DNA from: Macrotis lagotis | Taxonomy: Eukaryota; Chordata; Mammalia; Peramelemorphia; Peramelidae | DNA length: 64,000 nt | Assembly (NCBI RefSeq): GCF_037893015.1 | Contig: NC_133661.1 | Coordinates: forward strand, 189,175,991-189,239,990 | Direction of reading: 5' to 3' | In this document: piece by piece, positions 1-9,959 of the stretch | Layout of the letters: each line of letters begins with the position of its first letter | Position numbering within the stretch: the first letter of the stretch is position 1 | The notes under the pieces: model-generated | What the model was told of the DNA's origin: nothing | The model's input: the letters and a program-made list of their open reading frames with translations, nothing else | Database searches by the model: none | Program-made: the position numbers and the translations under genes

Positions 1-250
1 ATGACTTAAAAATTATCACAAAACAAAACTGATAAGTCTTTACAGACTGTTTATGGTACCAGGAAAGAGGAATTGAGCTTAGAAGGTACTTTGATTGGAA
101 CATATAAATGGATATTAATATAATAAAATGCTGTTGAATTTTTCTCTTCCATGCTTCTTCACTGTAATTCTGCCAGAATATCCCCCCCTCCCTCTCCACA
201 GCTTATCTGTTTTTGCAATCTGGCTCTTATCTTTTGACCTTGAAATTACT
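1..250. other. unassigned AT-rich sequence
   Basis: No gene, RNA or repeat family recognised. The two short reading frames here run into the AG repeat and have no protein-like composition. Confidence 0.5.
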
Positions 251-254
251 AGAC

Positions 255-305
<51 letters not shown>

Positions 306-314
306 GAGAGAGAA
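251..314 (+). repeat. (AG)n microsatellite
   Basis: Tract of AG dinucleotides broken by a few AC units. Both overlapping reading frames consist only of Arg-Glu repeats, so they are not genes. Confidence 0.9.
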
Positions 315-389
315 TTATTTCATAAAGATTTGAATAAACAAGTGGTAAAAAAGAAAATTTATTTGGAGTTAATAGAATCAGGCAAGACA

Positions 390-458
390 GTGCATATTAC
401 CAAATATATATATATATATTTGGTAATATGCACATATATATATATATATATATATATG
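390..458. repeat. 44-bp perfect palindrome followed by (AT)n
   Basis: Positions 390-411 are the exact reverse complement of 412-433. The arms start GTGCATATTACCAAATA and meet at an AT-repeat centre. An uninterrupted AT run then extends to about 458. The palindrome can form a hairpin or cruciform without a loop. No function is implied. Confidence 0.9.
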
Positions 459-759
459 TCATAAAAAGAAATGCTATTTTTAAAAGTTTTGGGGAAATAA
501 ATTCCATAAAGACAAGAGAGTCAGGCTAATTCTAAAGTATATAATTTGGGTACTAGTAATGCCAAAAAAAAATAAATAAAAGAAATAAGGGAAATCGAAA
601 TAGTTAATCTTTTACCATAATGATATAATCACATTATAGCTTCAGAAGTTTATCAATATAGATTCTGATAATGTTAGTTATTACAGAAATTTATGGATCA
701 AGTGATTATTTACAAACAGAAGATCCTCCTCCCCAGAAACGACTTAAGACTTATCCCTT

Positions 760-2022
760 TAGAAAGAAGTTATTTGGTTTACCCTAAATTAAGAAGGGAG
801 ACAGGGGATATTCCAATTAGACTGAGAAAGTTTTAAATGACTGTGTGCTTTCTCAAAAGATAGACTAGGTAAAATCCATAAGTGGGTAATATTAATACCC
901 TTTTATGTAAAAATCTATTGTGACATATAAAATGTCCTATGTGCTTTCCCTACAGTGAAAACTTTATGGGGTTTCCCCAAAAGTTTGGGGGCCTCTCTGG
1001 GTCAATGTGCTCTGATTCTGTTTATGTGTTTTCTATGTGTTTATATTAGGGAAGAATATATAGATCTGAGCAAAGAAATTGTATGATTGGTTGTTTTCTC
1101 CATCTGTAATTGGTATTATTTCTGTTTACAGCTTTGTTGTAATTATGATATTGATAATTTGTTTCTCATTTCAAAAACTATCTTTGCTCTAAGGAAGAGT
1201 ATGACTTTCATGTTCAAGATGGTAAAAACCAAAGTATGGTACAAATGCACGACTTACCATGTTTTTGGTGAATTACTTCAATGAAAGGAGAACCACCCAT
1301 CTGTAAGGTTTAAGAGATGTATTACTTGTTTTGTAGTTGGAGTTATTATGATTGTATTGCTTATAGCCTCATCTGTATCACTTGCCCTGTCTATATCTTA
1401 TATACATCCAACCCACTTCGAGCACTGGGCCCATAGTACTATGCAACTATGTCTTATATTAATGCTGTTTGTGCGTCTCTTTTGTTGCTTACCAAGTTTT
1501 TCCAAAGTATATTATTCTTTTTAACCAAAGCCACTATATATACTATCAATAAAATTCACGATCATGTTACACAGATTGAGCATCAGGTTGGGCAATTGTG
1601 AGTTTGTTTGCTGTGTAAACAGAAAAGAGGAAAGTGTAAGAGACTACTCAAGGGATTTTGGGATAAGAGGTCAGTTACTGCCAAATAACCTAAGTTCTGG
1701 TGATCCTTGAGTTGAAACTTCCAAGGAACTCTGATTTGATAACACAACTGCACTATTCGTGGCCTCACTATTTGATAAGAACTGTTTCTGAACTTTTTGA
1801 CCTGGGTCACAACCTGCTGGGCTAATTCCTGCCCATAACAAAGTTACATCATTATTTTTATCCTGTATGCTAATTTTGTGGTTTTCTTCTATAAGAACTG
1901 TTTGATGTTTTCAATAAATGGACTCTATCAGATGTCCTGCTGACATTCCCCACCTGAGTGTATATGTGTTTCCCTTTCACTCCTTATCTGAATGTATCCC
2001 CTGCTGGTCAAGGGATTACAAC
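760..2022 (+). mobile_element. probable LTR-retroelement fossil
   Basis: Old, broken element. The last part, about 1565-2022, looks like an LTR: it starts TGTTA, ends TACAACA, and has AATAAA at 1913-1918 about 100 bases before its end. The stretch before it (about 1290-1500) has short patches reminiscent of a class II retroviral envelope transmembrane region. No coding capacity remains and no clear target-site duplication is visible. The second copy of the adjoining duplicated block, at 48.2 kb, lacks it, which suggests insertion after that duplication. The family assignment is tentative; 760-1290 is included only because it lies next to the rest. Confidence 0.4.
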
Positions 2023-2384
2023 ACTATAGCACTTCTCTGTATTTAGTACAGTTTTTATTTAACCTGAGAGAAAATGGAAATGAGAAATAACTCTAGGTAG
2101 GAAAATTAAAAAAAAAAAGGAAATGTTTTAGGATCTTTAGAGAAAATTAACTAGCCCACCTATCTCAAAGTAGGTACTTAAATACTTGCCTATTGACTGG
2201 CATCTCCAATATTTCGGTCTTTCAATCTGTAAAAGGGTCAAACACTCAGAGTGAGAGTCTACTCTTTTCTATCATGGAATCAAGCAGACTATATAAGTTA
2301 GAGGAGCACTGAGTGACAAATTCTATATTTGCTATTCTACATTAATCCTCTTTCTTCTACTGTTGCATCTCAGTAAGTTGATGT

Positions 2385-2640
2385 AGGTAAGTGTTGCAGT
2401 TGATAAAATTCAGGGGCTGGAGTCAGGAAAATTTGAGTTTGAATATGGTCTTATACATTCTCTTGCTAAAGAACCCTGAGCAAGATATTTCACTTCAGGC
2501 TTCTAAACTGTAAAATGGCGATATTAATAAACTTTTCCCATCATGATCATGAAGAAAATAATTAGATAATATTTGTAACATGATTAACACTACCTAGGAT
2601 GTAGTAGGGAATTCATAAGTGACTGTTCCCATCCTTAATT
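2385..2640 (+). mobile_element. old tRNA-derived SINE, shared with copy 2
   Basis: Degenerate marsupial SINE with the order: head remnant, GGAGTCAGGAAAATTTGAGTTTGAAT, then CTGAGCAAGATATTTCACTTC, then a MIR/MAR1-like body. Its counterpart lies at about 48560-48790, so it is older than the block duplication. Confidence 0.65.
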
Positions 2641-3169
2641 GACTCCTTTTTGATCCAGGGCTTTCACCACATGATACAGGAATGCCTTTGATTGGTCATT
2701 TTGTCAAAAGAAATACATTAAATATCTATTAAATTAAGAGCATTAAAATATTAATTGTCTTCCTATGCACTATGGATAAAAATGCAAATGCATAAAATTT
2801 CTGCCTTCAAGAAATTTAATTTCCAAAAAGGGTATAGACTATGACTACAGATATATGAAGGTTACAAAGAAAGTCAATGCATAATGGTGGAGGGAGGAGA
2901 ACATTGTAAGAACCCAGGCATAAAACAAAATGAGATGTTATGTGAAGGGAAAGGCAAGCAGGTCAGTTTAACTGAAGCACATAAATAGTTGGGTGGTAGC
3001 AGGTCAACTTGGAAAGATAGATTGGAAAACTGGAAAAAACCATAAAACTTGAAAATGGACATTTTTGGAAGTTTAGGAATAGAGATGTACTAATATCTGC
3101 TGGTAGAACTGCCAATTTGTCAAAACATATAGAAAACATCTTTGAATTTTACCTTAAATGCCATTAAAT

Positions 3170-3470
3170 CATATGTACTCCTTGACCCTTAAATACAATT
3201 ACCAGCATATTACTCAAAAGAAGTCAAAGACATAGGGGAAAGCACCCAAATATATAATTACTTTTTGTTGTAAAAAAATTGGAAACAACATAGACAAAAT
3301 TCCACTGGGGAAATGATTGAACAAAACTTGACAAATGAACATAAGGGAAAATGACAGTGGTACAAGAAATAATAAATATGATGAATTCAGAGGAAATTAA
3401 GATTTTAATAAACTTTAAATAAAATAACTGATACAGAATAAAATGAGCAGAACCAGGAGCATAGTTTACT
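3170..3470 (+). mobile_element. old L1 3' fragment
   Basis: Carries the L1 ORF2-end signature on the plus strand (AAATTGGAAACAACATAGA, then GATACAGAATAAAATGAGCAGAACCAGGAGCATAGTT in diverged form). The same piece is at 49570-49880. It is too decayed to code. Confidence 0.65.
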
Positions 3471-3484
3471 TGTAACTTGTAGGT

Positions 3485-3720
3485 AGCACATGGGTAATGT
3501 CTTCGATTTGTGGTCAACACAAATTGAGTTCAAATCTTCCCTTAGATAGATACTAGTGGTGAAGCTTGGGCAAGTCATAACCTCTCTCTGGCTCAATTTT
3601 CTCATCTGTGAAATAATTTAAAAAGTTGCACCTAACTCATAGGGATGTTGTGAAGAGAAAAAGATTAAACATATTTTATGTGCTTTAAAAACAATGAAGC
3701 ATTACATAAATACTAACTAG
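3485..3720 (+). mobile_element. old SINE (MIR/MAR1-like), shared with copy 2
   Basis: Shows ATTGAGTTCAAATCTTCC, GCTTGGGCAAGTCATAACCTCT and TTTTCTCATCTGTGAAAT, the usual order in marsupial tRNA/CORE SINEs. The counterpart lies at about 49885-50080. Confidence 0.65.
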
Positions 3721-4659
3721 CAAAATCATTGTAATATAAAGGAAAATAATTTTCCTATGTCAGAACTTTGATCTGTGAAGTGAATAGTGATGACTACAAT
3801 AAATGAATGATGAAGTAGTATTTAGAGATGATGAAGTTGAAATTCAGATTTCAAGATACATTTAAAGAAATATATAAGTCAAAAATCTAGAGGGAATGTC
3901 AAGCATATTTTTCACCCACCTTTTCATTGTTTAATATTGCATGATTATATGGAACAAGCTTAAAAATATGAAAGGAATGAGTCTCAGTCTTCCTAATACA
4001 TATCACTAAAAATATGTCACTTCTTAAATCAAAACTTGATCAAAGACTCACTTTTCCTCTGATTAAGGGGTCTTATTTTGATACTGGGAATATCTAGTCC
4101 TGGATACAACTTCTTTCTTAAGTTCACATATTGTCCAAAACAACTGAAGTTTTCCCAAATTACTGAGATTCTCCATTAGAATGGGGGTTGTTTGGTAACA
4201 TGAACTGTCTTTTGTCATTCTCATTATCATCAGTATTTAGCATAGAGCATGCCACATACTAAATACTTGATATATGTTGATTGATTGATGCTCTGACTTT
4301 CAGCAGACCTCTGGTTCCCACCCTTGCAGGCTCCAATTCACTCCTTTCTCAAATTCTTCTGAAACAACATTTTTCATAGAAAATATGTGTGATCAAATAA
4401 CTCTCATGGATGTTGGTGGGGAAATGACACTTGGATATTTGACCATTTAAAAACAATATGACATTTTTTCTACATTTTAGCCTAGAATTCACTCTACAGA
4501 GAATCAGAATATTTGCCTGCTCTTTTTCCCCTCCTTTGTACTTCCATAACTTCACCTTTATTTTATCCTTGCATTCATACTCATAACCTTCCAAACTAAA
4601 ATCTGTATTTCCACAAGTTTTGCAAAAAAAGCATTTTTTTCAGTTTCTTTCCTAATGTG

Positions 4660-4870
4660 AGAGACAGCTGGGTGGCTCACTGGATAGAGCACTGGGCCTG
4701 ATAGCAGAAATTTATTAGCAATGTGATCCTGGGATAGTTACTTAACTTCTGTTTGCATCAAACACTGGAGAGAGAGTAATAATAATCCACTATCTTAGAA
4801 ATAAAATTTCTCTTACATGATATGATCTACTGGCTCACAAAGAGTAGGACATGACTGAATGACAGAAAGC
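4660..4870 (+). mobile_element. old tRNA-derived SINE
   Basis: The head CTGGGTGGCTCACTGGATAGAGCACTGGGCCTG is followed by a diverged body and a tail with GAGTAGGACATGACTGAATGAC. Orientation is plus. Confidence 0.7.
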
Positions 4871-5399
4871 AACATCCTAATTTTAAAAAATGCATTAGGA
4901 AATAAAACTAAAACAAGAAAAATGATATTTCTATTAGTTCAAAAAACAAAATCTTTCATGCATAAAAATTTTGCATAAAAGAAGACATTTAATATACTAT
5001 CATCTTAAATTTATATCTGTATAAAGTCTTGGAGATCAAACTGAGTATGTGTATCATATATGAAATTTTTAAAGGATATTATTTCAACATGTGACTCGGA
5101 AATACCTGTGAACTACCTTCATGAAAGAATAAATGAAGACAATATACTCTGTAGACATGGACATTTCCCTTCATCCAAGTATTGTGGTCCTTAAGGCAGC
5201 TGGGACTTTCTACCTGTCCCAAAACTAAACTTTTTAACATGTATTGCCAATTAAAATGTGAACTTCTTACCAATGAAGCCATCTCAATTTTCTGTTTGCT
5301 CCTAAAGAATGGTGCAATTATTTTAATATAATAATTAATTAAATAAATATTTCTCATAATAAAAAGGGAAAATACCCACCTGCATAAAAATATCAATAG

Positions 5400-5960
5400 C
5401 AGTTCTTTTGGTCATGTCAAAGAATTGGAAATTGTGGGGATGTTCATCAATTAGGGCATGGCTGAACATGTTATGGCATATGAATGTTATGAAGTTTTGT
5501 TGTTCTGTAAGAAATCATGAGTGACTGGACTTTTAAAACACTGGAAAGACTTACATGAACTGATGCTGAATGAGGTGAGCAAAACCAGGAGAACCTTGTT
5601 CATATTAATGGCAACATCATGAGATGGATTAATTATGAAGGACACAATTTCTTTCAGCACGTCAGTGATCGAAGACAGCACTTAGAGAACTGTTAAGAAA
5701 GGAACACTATAGAGTCTGAATGAAGAGTAAAGCATTTTATGTTCACTTTTTTAAATTTCATCTATGTTTTTTCTTTTTCTTATGTTGTTCCCCCTTAATT
5801 CTAATTCCTTTTTCACAACATGACCCAGTGTGGAAATGGCTATACAAAAAGGGTAAGATCAATATGGAACTAATAAACTTGAAGATGAATGAATGTTGGA
5901 AACAATGTTTTCATGTAACTAGAAAAAAATTAAATTTGAAATAACTTAAAATTCAAAAAA
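5400..5960 (+). mobile_element. L1 3' end, truncated
   Basis: Starts in the C-terminal coding part of L1 ORF2 (AAAGAATTGGAAATTGTGG; ATGAACTGATGCTGA) and runs through a 3' UTR ending A-rich at about 5950. It is decayed, with no open frame of use. Confidence 0.75.
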
Positions 5961-6880
5961 AATGATTTATCATTCATCATACATTTCTTTAGCATTGATG
6001 TTCTTTGTTCAATCAACATGAGGAAGCCTCGAAGGTACCCAGGCTGGGTTCCACTCGAATTAATTCTGCAAACCATTGTTCAAGGTTTGAAAGTGACTTC
6101 AGGTGACTGAATGTTGTACTTTCAGTACCAGTCTTGATGTTGCTAAAAGGACTGGCGAAAGCAGGAAGCTATAACACCCTTTTACTTTACTTGGCTTGTC
6201 TTCATTGCTGTCTTCTTTTTCCAACATGGATGGCTTGCTATGGCCCCTAATGGTGACCAATGTCTTTAGCAACCACTATAACTTTGATTGTCACAGATAA
6301 TAGTTAAAAATTGATCTTTCTGTAGATATCTTTAGAGAAATGAATTGGGTTGTGCAGGAACTATATTCACATTTTTATATAGGCATTGACTTTCCAAGGG
6401 CATGGAGATAGTTGTGTAGTTGGGCTAAGTTGGTTTCATTTCCTAAGTTACCTTCTTCCTTAGGTAAAGTCCTCTACTGCGCAGAAGGATTTGCACAATC
6501 TTTTTGAAGGCTAGTTCCTTCCCTTAGGGATTATCTCTAATTAATCAGGAATATAGCTTCTTTGTATATAGTGGCATGGCATTAATAAATGCTTTTTTTT
6601 GCATTGACTTTTCTATTAAAATAATTCATTAAGTTTGAAAGTTGGAAAGTGCATTCTTGTTATGGTAAAGGATAGTACAGACTCATCTTAAAGAAAGAAG
6701 CTCAAGCGTTTGAGCAATTTTGTGGATAACAGATCTATTGTGATTTATTAAGGAAAAATTCTTATGACCTGGGCATATCTCTAGGTTTTAAGTTCACATC
6801 AAGGAAGGCAGTTTTGCCCTGCCATAAAATATTCCTTATAAGCATTAAAAGTGCGCCATGAGTTAGATATATAATAATAC
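5960..6880. other. unassigned intergenic sequence
   Basis: No coding signal. An AATAAA at about 6583 followed by a T run could be the end of an old LTR or non-autonomous element, but no paired ends are visible. Confidence 0.4.
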
Positions 6881-7015
6881 ATTTTTTTATGATCTTAACT
6901 TTAGTTTTCGTTAGGGTCTATATAAATTAACAATTTGATGAAATATAACTCCATTCAGTCCTGAGTATGGACAAGTTCTGATTTTAGGGAGTTCTGTTTT
7001 ATTTAAAAAGGTGAG

Positions 7016-7052
7016 AATATGTATGTATGTATGTATGTGTGTATGTGTATTG
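7016..7052 (+). repeat. (GTAT)n microsatellite
   Basis: About nine GTAT/GTGT units. A TG tract occupies the matching place in copy 2 at 60008-60073. Confidence 0.8.
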
Positions 7053-7171
7053 TGTTTATCTTAAAATATAGTGTACTTTGAAATCTGATGTTAATGGCCA
7101 CATTATAGCACTGATAATTTTGAATTCTGGCTGCATCCTTTGTCTAAGATGGTGGTGATGTTTGTGATATA

Positions 7172-7460
7172 TTATCAAAGAAGTCCATGACATCAGACAT
7201 GTGATGTCATAACAAGGAAGTGAATTAGATTTGAGTGAAGGGATGTTGTGCTAATTTACCTACCTAACTTTCTCCTTCTGATTGCCAGATATGTATCAGG
7301 ACAACTAAAGATGACCCTGGAGATGAATCAGTTGGAGTAAATTGACTTGCCTAATGTCACACAGTTAGTAATTTCATATGTCTAAGACGAGATTTGAACT
7401 CAGGTCTTCCTGACTCCAGGTCTAGTGCTATATCCACTGTGCCATCTAGCTGCTACCCAA
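7172..7460 (-). mobile_element. MAR1-type SINE
   Basis: In reverse complement it reads tRNA-like head (AGCTAGATGGCACAGTGGAT), then GACCTGGAGTCAGGAAGACC, then a CORE-like body. It ends in the MAR1 tail with a run matching GTCATGGACTTCTTTGAT. It looks close to full length. It is absent from copy 2, so it was inserted after the duplication. Confidence 0.75.
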
Positions 7461-7519
7461 GATAGATTTCACTAGTCAAGTGAAATCTATCACCCTCCTA
7501 TATATCTGAGTAGTGCACA

Positions 7520-7725
7520 ATAGATTACTAGATCTGGAGAAAGAAAAACTTCAGTACAACTCACTTATTAGCTGTGTATCTATGGTAAGTGTCTAATCTT
7601 TATCTACCTCAATTTATTCATCTATAAAATAAAGATATAATATTATCAAGCTCTCAGGACTTCTGTGAAGATCAATTGAGGTGATATTTGTAAAACATTT
7701 TTCAAATATTAGCGAACTATTTTAA
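7520..7725 (+). mobile_element. old SINE, shared with copy 2
   Basis: Body of a marsupial tRNA/CORE SINE (ACTCACTTATTAGCTGTGTATC; TCAATTTATTCATCTATAAAAT; TTGTAAAACATTTTTCAAAT). Copy 2 at 60170-60390 still has the head (GATAGGTGGTACAGTAAAT). The head is missing here. Confidence 0.7.
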
Positions 7726-7769
7726 AAGCATTATTTTTTCCATGTAATTTGCAGTTATATAAGTCTTAC

Positions 7770-7905
7770 TCTGGCACCCTTTGAACTTCCCCATGTCTCC
7801 CTTTATATAATTGCACTATTTGTGATTCTAATCCTGGTATCAAATCCTCTAAATGGTTGTTTGATTCCATTCCTGATGATCATGAGTGACCTCTCTATTT
7901 ACTGC
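7770..7905. repeat. local duplication, left copy
   Basis: CTCTGGCACCCTTTGAAC...CATGTCTCCCTTTATATA...TCTAAATGGTTGTTTGATTCCAT...ATCATGAGTGACC recurs at 8411-8540. The paralogous region has it once, at about 60396-60515, in the place equivalent to this left copy. Confidence 0.75.
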
Positions 7906-7914
7906 TTTACATTT

Positions 7915-8052
7915 TTTTTCTTTCCTTTGAACCCTACAGCAAGCCAAAGAGGTAAGAGGTATTATTATAAAAAATTACACATAAGGAAACTGATGCTCAC
8001 AGAGGTTGAGTGCTTACAAGAGTTACCTAGTCAGTATGTGATGATTGAATAA
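7915..8052 (+). mobile_element. MIR SINE fragment
   Basis: Shows the MIR order: ACAGCAAGCCAAAGAGGTAAGAGG, TATTATTATAAAAAATTACACATAAGGAAACTGATG, CAGAGGTTGAGTGCTTAC. The orthologous copy at 60555-60690 is closer to the consensus (CCATTTTACAGATAAGGAAA). Confidence 0.75.
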
Positions 8053-8410
8053 TTATAATCTAGCAGTATTTCATGATATCACAAAAGATCAGGAGAATGA
8101 CGGACTTAGGAGAAGAAATTAGAGACCATCAAGTACAAATAGAATTTTTTCTTTCTCAATACTTCTTGAGTTTCAATATATTTTGTCACTGAAAACTTAA
8201 TAATCAATAATTTGGTCTTTTATTTAAAAAACACAAAGTCATATATAATCCCAAAATACATTTCTAGAATATCAAGGATGAACATATAATAAATATATAT
8301 TTCTTTATTAGTAAAAGTTAGCATATTTGTGAATAAGCATTATAGAATTTATAGAAGTTAAGTTATAACCTATGACATATAAGTTATAAGGAAAAGTTAT
8401 AGAAGACATA

Positions 8411-8540
8411 ATCTGGCACCCTTTGCACCTTTTCATGTCTCCCTTTATATACTTGAATTATCAAACCTGAACTGAGATTCTCTAAATGACTCTTTAATTC
8501 CATCTTGGGGGATTATGAGTGACATATCATACAGTGTTTG
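8411..8540. repeat. local duplication, right copy
   Basis: Second copy of 7770-7905, starting TCTGGCACCCTTTGCACC. It sits within about 100 bp of the OR stop codon, which places it in the probable 3' UTR or downstream flank. Confidence 0.75.
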
Positions 8541-8576
8541 AGCTTTTCAAGGTCATTCAAGGTCACTATTTGCTTT

Positions 8577-8622
8577 AATCATCATCATCATCATTATTAT
8601 CATTATTATTATTATTATTATG
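8577..8622. repeat. (ATC/ATT)n microsatellite beside the OR stop
   Basis: Trinucleotide tract about 18 bp past the stop codon in OR orientation. The matching tract of copy 2 is at 61026-61073. Both lie in the likely 3' UTR. Confidence 0.85.
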
Positions 8623-8639
8623 AACCTCATTTATAGAAT

Positions 8640-9566
8640 TTATCTGGAGCTGACATGTCGATTTCTCATTCTAATCATAGCTGCCTTCATCTCTTGATTT
8701 CTTAAAGTATAGATGATTGGATTCAGGAGAGGAGTGATAACTGAGTAAAACACAGAGAGAAATTTGTCCACTGAAAAACTACTAAATGGTGAGGCATAGA
8801 TGAAAATGCATGGCCCAAAGAAAAGAGTTACCACTGCGATGTGAGCAGATAATGTAGACAGAGCTTTGGAGAGTCCACCAGAAGAACGACGGTGGACAGT
8901 CACCAAGATGACAGTATAGGACACAAGCAAGAGGATGAAACAGATTAGTGAGAGCAGCCCACTGTCAGCAATAACAAGCAGATCCAGGACATAGGTGTTA
9001 GTGCAGGCAAGTTTGATCACCAGAGGAAGGTCACAAAAAACATTGTCAACCACATTGGGGCCACAGAATGGCAGGTCCACAATAAAGGCCATTTGGCTCA
9101 TGGTGTGCACAAAACCCACAATCCAGGAAAGTAACACAAAAGCTATCAGTGTTCGATGGTTCATGATGGTCGTGTAGTGGAGAGGTTTACATATTGCAAC
9201 ATATCGATCAATTGCCATGAATATTAGGAGAGTCATCTCACTGCCCCCCAAAAAGTGGAGAAAAAACATTTGGGCCATGCAGCCCCATAAAGAGATGGTT
9301 TTCTTCTCCCTGACAAAACCAATAATCATCTTAGGGACTGTGACAGTGGAAAGGGTCATATCAAGAAAGGAGAGATTGCCCAGAAGAAAGTACATAGGAG
9401 TGGAGTGCAAGTGGGAATCCAAGGTTACCATCAGTATAATAATAATATTTCCAGCCATGATTGATGCATAGGCAAAGAAGAAGATCACAAAAAAGAAGAT
9501 CTGAATTTCCCAAGAACTAGTGAGTCCTAACAAAATAAACTCATTTATCATAGTGCTATTCTTCAT
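8640..9566 (-). CDS. olfactory receptor, family 4 (OR4K-like)
   Basis: Odorant-sensing seven-transmembrane receptor; it would act in the plasma membrane of olfactory neurons and signal through Golf. The frame is open for 308 residues, the normal OR length, in one exon. I start at the ATG at 9566 because the frame upstream (to 9590) begins with TTG, not ATG. Visible marks: N-glycosylation site NST at 3-5; GN at 39-40 in TM1; PMYFLL at 57-62; C96 for the TM3-loop disulphide; DRYVAIC at 120-126; C168, C178 and C188 in the second outer loop; SY at 216-217; KALSTLSAH at 234-242; NPIIY at 282-286. There is one extra residue in the first inner loop (HSTPMY). The sequence resembles the OR4K group from memory of family members; the exact orthologue is not determined. 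It is 29% different from the 61-kb paralogue before residue 89 and under 4% after. Confidence 0.95.
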   Translation of the reverse strand: MKNSTMINEFILLGLTSSWEIQIFFFVIFFFAYASIMAGNIIIILMVTLDSHLHSTPMYFLLGNLSFLDMTLSTVTVPKMIIGFVREKKTISLWGCMAQMFFLHFLGGSEMTLLIFMAIDRYVAICKPLHYTTIMNHRTLIAFVLLSWIVGFVHTMSQMAFIVDLPFCGPNVVDNVFCDLPLVIKLACTNTYVLDLLVIADSGLLSLICFILLLVSYTVILVTVHRRSSGGLSKALSTLSAHIAVVTLFFGPCIFIYASPFSSFSVDKFLSVFYSVITPLLNPIIYTLRNQEMKAAMIRMRNRHVSSR

Positions 9567-9603
9567 CTTCACCAACTTGATAAATTTCAAATATCCAGAA
9601 GTT

Positions 9604-9630
9604 TTCTAAAGGCAAAAATCTGAAAAGAGA
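9604..9630 (-). promoter_or_regulatory. splice acceptor of the OR coding exon
   Basis: In OR orientation the sequence reads CTTTTCAGATTTTTGCCTTTAG, with the AG at 9606-9607, 40 bp before the start codon. OR genes usually have one or more untranslated 5' exons joined at such a site. A similarly placed acceptor precedes the paralogue. Confidence 0.55.
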
Positions 9631-9955
9631 TCAGTATTAGTTGAGTATTATTGAATAGTATTGATAAATATGGAATGTATATTATGATTGAATGAAGAAA
9701 ATAATCAATATTTAAAACCTTCTGAAATATATCTCAGGTCCTTTATTACAGTCAGAGATGTTTAATATGGTATATTAGAAAAAGTAATTTTTATACAATG
9801 AGGCATAAAAATCAAAAGTGAAAAGACAAAAGATGACAGTAAGGATCTAGGACACTATCAAAACTTTTCTCAAAATAAATTTAAATGAATCCCCTAATCA
9901 TACTCTAAAGCAACAAAAAGCACATAATAAAACCCACAGTGAAACAAGATCTAAT
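9631..9955. other. unassigned OR 5' flank
   Basis: AT-rich; nothing recognised. The untranslated exon and promoter should lie on this side or further right but cannot be placed. Confidence 0.4.
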
Positions 9956-9959
9956 TCAA

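Larger units (their letters stand above)
2030..4460 (+). repeat. duplicated block V, copy 1
   Basis: Matches 48175-50790 in the same orientation by many shared landmarks. Examples are ACATCTCCAATATTTC at 2200 and 48380, GAGATGTTA at 2932 and 48927, and TTTCTTTCTTAAG at 4110 and 50636. An old SINE, an old L1 3' piece and another SINE are shared, so these insertions predate the duplication. The final segment (about 4225-4460) matches 49030-49275, which lies at a different place in copy 2. Confidence 0.8.
6880..9610 (-). repeat. duplicated OR region, copy 1
   Basis: Colinear with 59840-62060. Shared landmarks include TTATGATCTTAACTTTAGT near 6890, a SINE at 7520-7725, a MIR at 7920-8052, the repeat before the OR stop, and the OR gene. 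The non-coding part looks roughly 75-80% alike by eye, much less than the 3' two-thirds of the OR coding region. Copy 1 also has a MAR1 SINE and an extra local duplication. Confidence 0.85.

Noticed and set aside
5960-6880. Possible second LTR fossil ending near AATAAA at 6583
   Set aside because: No matching TG...CA ends or target repeats were visible; left unassigned.
8995-9471. Plus-strand frames of 60 and 84 residues opposite the OR, also seen at 61448-61924
   Set aside because: Antisense shadows of the conserved OR coding sequence; they recur only because the ORs are paralogues.
9567-9590. Eight-residue N-terminal extension of the first OR
   Set aside because: The codon at 9590 is TTG; the first ATG in frame is at 9566 and aligns with the paralogue start.
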